A stretch of 5,869 nucleotides of DNA from Candidatus Methanoplasma sp. GTDB lineage: Archaea; Thermoplasmatota; Thermoplasmata; Methanomassiliicoccales; Methanomethylophilaceae. Each line of letters opens with the position of its first letter. Within the stretch, counting starts at the first letter, position 1. The stretch lies in assembly GCA_031256615.1 (NCBI GenBank), contig JAIRQG010000135.1, forward strand, positions 1 through 5,869, read 5' to 3'. Both the position numbers and the translations under genes were made by a program. The notes beneath the pieces are model-generated. The model was not told the DNA's origin and did not search any database. It worked only from the letters and a program-made list of their open reading frames with translations. Below, in pieces: positions 3,851-5,869 of the stretch.

Positions 3851-5869
3851 CTGACGATTGCTCCGTCCGTGATATCGGAATCAACTGTTGCTGTGCATCC
3901 TTTGCCGTCGCTCAGTTCTATCGCTCTGTCGCCGTCGATGACGACCGCTACGCGCTCCGGAGCTCCTTCCGGAAGGTCGATGTCCATCGCGTTGCACAGA
4001 ATTTTGCCGCTGAGTACCCTGGAGACGGCCATTTTGACCTTCTGGAAATCTTTATACTCTATCATTGTTGATGAGTTCTTCAGCCCGGAGTTCATTTTTG
4101 TTCCGGGAGGGACATCCTTTGACGGCCTAAGCAGCTGGACGGATGTGCCTCCCTGAGACTCATCGTCTGCGGCAAGCAGCATTCCTTGGGACATCAGCCC
4201 TCTCAGCTTTGCCGGTTTGAGATTGGAGACCAATATCAGGTTCCTTCCCACCATCTGTTCTTTCGAATAGTAGGCTCTGACTCCGGCAACGATCTGTCTC
4301 GGCGCCTCTTCGCCTATGTCGACCTTTAGGACAAAGAGTTTCTCAGCATCCGGATGTTCTTCCGCGCTCAGTATCTTGCCCACACGCAGGTCCAGAGCTC
4401 TGAAGTCCGCATATGCGTTCGGATCGTCTTCTCCGTCTTCTCCGGACTCGATCTCTACTTTCTTGTAAACCGGGACCGGCTCCGAAAGCGGCCTTCCCGA
4501 CGGAAGTTCGGATGTTACGGCACCGATGCCGCTCCCCTCTATGCTTTCCTCGTACCCCAGATACTCCCATATCTTTTCGGATGAACTGGGCATGAACGGC
4601 CAGGCCATCACGGCCAAGGCCTTCACTATCCTCAGATTATTGTTCATTACCCTGCCGCATTGATCTTTGTCAGATTTTATCAGGGCCCACGGTTTCGCCG
4701 AATCAAAATATCTGTTTCCGAAACGTGCAAGCTCCATCACTACTTTGATCCCTTTTTTGAAGTCGCATTTGGAAAGACATTCCTCATACTCTTTCTGGGC
4801 TGCGCGTATCGCTTCCAGCACCTCTCCCGCACCCTCCTGGGTATCGGCGTTCGGGATCTCTCCGAAATTCTTATGCGTGAAACTCAGGCACCTGTGGTAA
4901 TAGTTGCCTAGCGCGGACACCAGTTCGCTGTTGATCTTCGTCTGGAAATCATCCCAGGTGAAATCGGTGTCGTGCGTGTCGGGCATGTTCACAGAAAGAT
5001 AATATCTCACGGCATCCGCATCGTATTTCGAAAGAACGGTAGGGATGTCTATGGCTCCTCCGCGGCTCTTCGAGAGCTTGCCGCCTTTGAACATAAGATA
5101 TTCGTTTGCGGGTATATCATACGGAAGATTCAGGCCGCCTATGCCGAGGAGCACCCCCGGCCAGATTATCGAATGGAACGGGATATTGTCCTTTCCGATG
5201 AAATAGTAGTGTTTCGTCTCCGGATCCTTCCAGTATTCTTCCCAGAGCTCCGGCTTTCCTATCATTTTGGAGTATTCGATCGATGTGCTGAGATATCCCA
5301 TCAGAGCCTCGAACCAGACGTATATGGCTTTCTCATCCCATCCAGGCATCGGCACCGGGACCCCCCATGACATATCCCTTGTGATCGCCCTGTCAACAAG
5401 CCCTTCCTTCAGCCAGTTGATGGTGAATGTCTTGACGTTCGACCTCCAGTAATCTTTGCTTTCGGCGTACTCCATCAGCTGCTCGCTGAAAGCGCTCAGT
5501 TTGAAGAAGAAGTGATTCGTGGGTCTTATGTCCGGCTCGTTTCCGCAGTGTATGCATCTGGCACTTTCCAGGTCTCCGGGCTCGAACGTCTTTCCGCATG
5601 AATCGCACTGATCGCTCCTGACATCCTTTGCCCCGCAGTTGGGACATATCCCCTCCACATACCTATCCGGAAGGAATCTGTTACAACCGACACAATAGTA
5701 TTGGTTGGTCTCCTTTTCATAAAGATATCCTTTGTTCAGGAGGTCTGTGAACACTCCCTGCACAACCTCAATATGGTTGTCTCCGTGCGTTTTGCTGAAC
5801 AGCGAATATTGTATGCCCATGTCCTCTATCGCTTTTTTGTTTATGCGGTGGTATCTGTCAGCCACTGCG
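3847..5869 (-). CDS. metG: Methionyl-tRNA synthetase, 5' end cut by the window edge
   Basis: This class I synthetase charges tRNA-Met with methionine in the cytoplasm. The frame is open from the right edge; the GTG at 5865 is an internal valine (ADRYH...), not the start. The missing N-terminus, probably 60-80 residues, would carry the HIGH motif. Numbering from that GTG, the connective-peptide zinc knuckles are C58/C61/C74/C77 and C87/C90/C104/C107. The catalytic loop KLSKS is at 263-267. The anticodon-binding helical domain spans about 300-440 and includes WALIK and AWPFMPSSSEKIW. An acidic linker (about 470-483) leads to a tRNA-binding (EMAP-II/Trbp111-like) domain at about 485-590, with DLRVGKIL and SNLKPAKLRGLMSQGM. 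A tail at 598-672 follows and looks like a decayed copy of the start of that domain. The two pairs of zinc knuckles and the fused C-terminal domain fit archaeal MetRS. The stop TGA overlaps the PHP gene start by 4 bases, so the two form an operon. Confidence 0.97.
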   Translation of the reverse strand, partial: AVADRYHRINKKAIEDMGIQYSLFSKTHGDNHIEVVQGVFTDLLNKGYLYEKETNQYYCVGCNRFLPDRYVEGICPNCGAKDVRSDQCDSCGKTFEPGDLESARCIHCGNEPDIRPTNHFFFKLSAFSEQLMEYAESKDYWRSNVKTFTINWLKEGLVDRAITRDMSWGVPVPMPGWDEKAIYVWFEALMGYLSTSIEYSKMIGKPELWEEYWKDPETKHYYFIGKDNIPFHSIIWPGVLLGIGGLNLPYDIPANEYLMFKGGKLSKSRGGAIDIPTVLSKYDADAVRYYLSVNMPDTHDTDFTWDDFQTKINSELVSALGNYYHRCLSFTHKNFGEIPNADTQEGAGEVLEAIRAAQKEYEECLSKCDFKKGIKVVMELARFGNRYFDSAKPWALIKSDKDQCGRVMNNNLRIVKALAVMAWPFMPSSSEKIWEYLGYEESIEGSGIGAVTSELPSGRPLSEPVPVYKKVEIESGEDGEDDPNAYADFRALDLRVGKILSAEEHPDAEKLFVLKVDIGEEAPRQIVAGVRAYYSKEQMVGRNLILVSNLKPAKLRGLMSQGMLLAADDESQGGTSVQLLRPSKDVPPGTKMNSGLKNSSTMIEYKDFQKVKMAVSRVLSGKILCNAMDIDLPEGAPERVAVVIDGDRAIELSDGKGCTATVDSDITDGAIVR

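Noticed and set aside
3545..4156. A 203-residue plus-strand open frame.
   Set aside because: It lies antisense to the PHP gene and the end of metG, both strongly supported by motifs. It shows no domain or promoter of its own.
4972..5370. Plus-strand open frames opposite metG, including one of 132 residues.
   Set aside because: Shadows of the metG codon pattern; the antisense MetRS frame carries KLSKS and other conserved segments.
1..5869. Search by eye for CRISPR repeats, insertion sequences, toxin-antitoxin pairs, phage or defence genes.
   Set aside because: No regularly spaced repeats, transposase or integrase motifs, or defence-type domains were seen; all long frames are accounted for by housekeeping or surface proteins.

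Overview
The window comes from an archaeon. It holds a TATA-box binding protein made of two repeats, TATA/BRE-like promoter elements about 25-30 bases ahead of several start codons (some apparently leaderless), a tRNA gene without an encoded CCA, and an archaeal-type methionyl-tRNA synthetase with two zinc knuckles and a C-terminal tRNA-binding domain. My best guess is a Thermoplasmata-related methanogen of the Methanomassiliicoccales type. This rests on the general look of the proteins and on all five complete genes ending in TAA or TGA, never TAG. It is an inference that a 16S or protein search should settle.

Layout. Positions 1-79 (minus) probably hold the first 26 codons of a gene running off the left edge. 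A tRNA-Cys(GCA) gene lies at 188-258 behind a good TATA element. A small class I SAM methyltransferase (288-872, plus) begins only 29 bases after the tRNA and has no visible promoter of its own, so the two may share a transcript. Positions 873-1116 are intergenic, with an imperfect inverted repeat, a T7 run, and a TBP promoter with two TATA-like elements and a tandem 8-base repeat. TBP occupies 1117-1665. An AT-rich spacer follows, with a TATA element for a probably leaderless gene at 1892-3262. That gene encodes a membrane protein with an N-terminal zinc ribbon, one transmembrane helix and an outward-facing transglutaminase-like cysteine enzyme domain. Its 3' end overlaps by 69 bases the 3' end of a convergent gene for a PHP-family metal phosphoesterase (3194-3850, minus). 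The PHP start codon overlaps the stop of metG (3847 to the right edge, minus) in an ATGA, so metG and the PHP gene form one operon. The metG 5' end, including the HIGH motif, lies outside the window.

The window is mostly core information-processing genes (TBP, MetRS, tRNA-Cys) with two less-defined proteins between them. I see no mobile element, CRISPR array, toxin-antitoxin pair or phage gene. The points most worth a second look are the non-canonical discriminator base of the tRNA-Cys, the domain combination of the surface transglutaminase-like protein, the in-register convergent overlap, and the C-terminal tail of MetRS that looks like a second, worn-down tRNA-binding domain.
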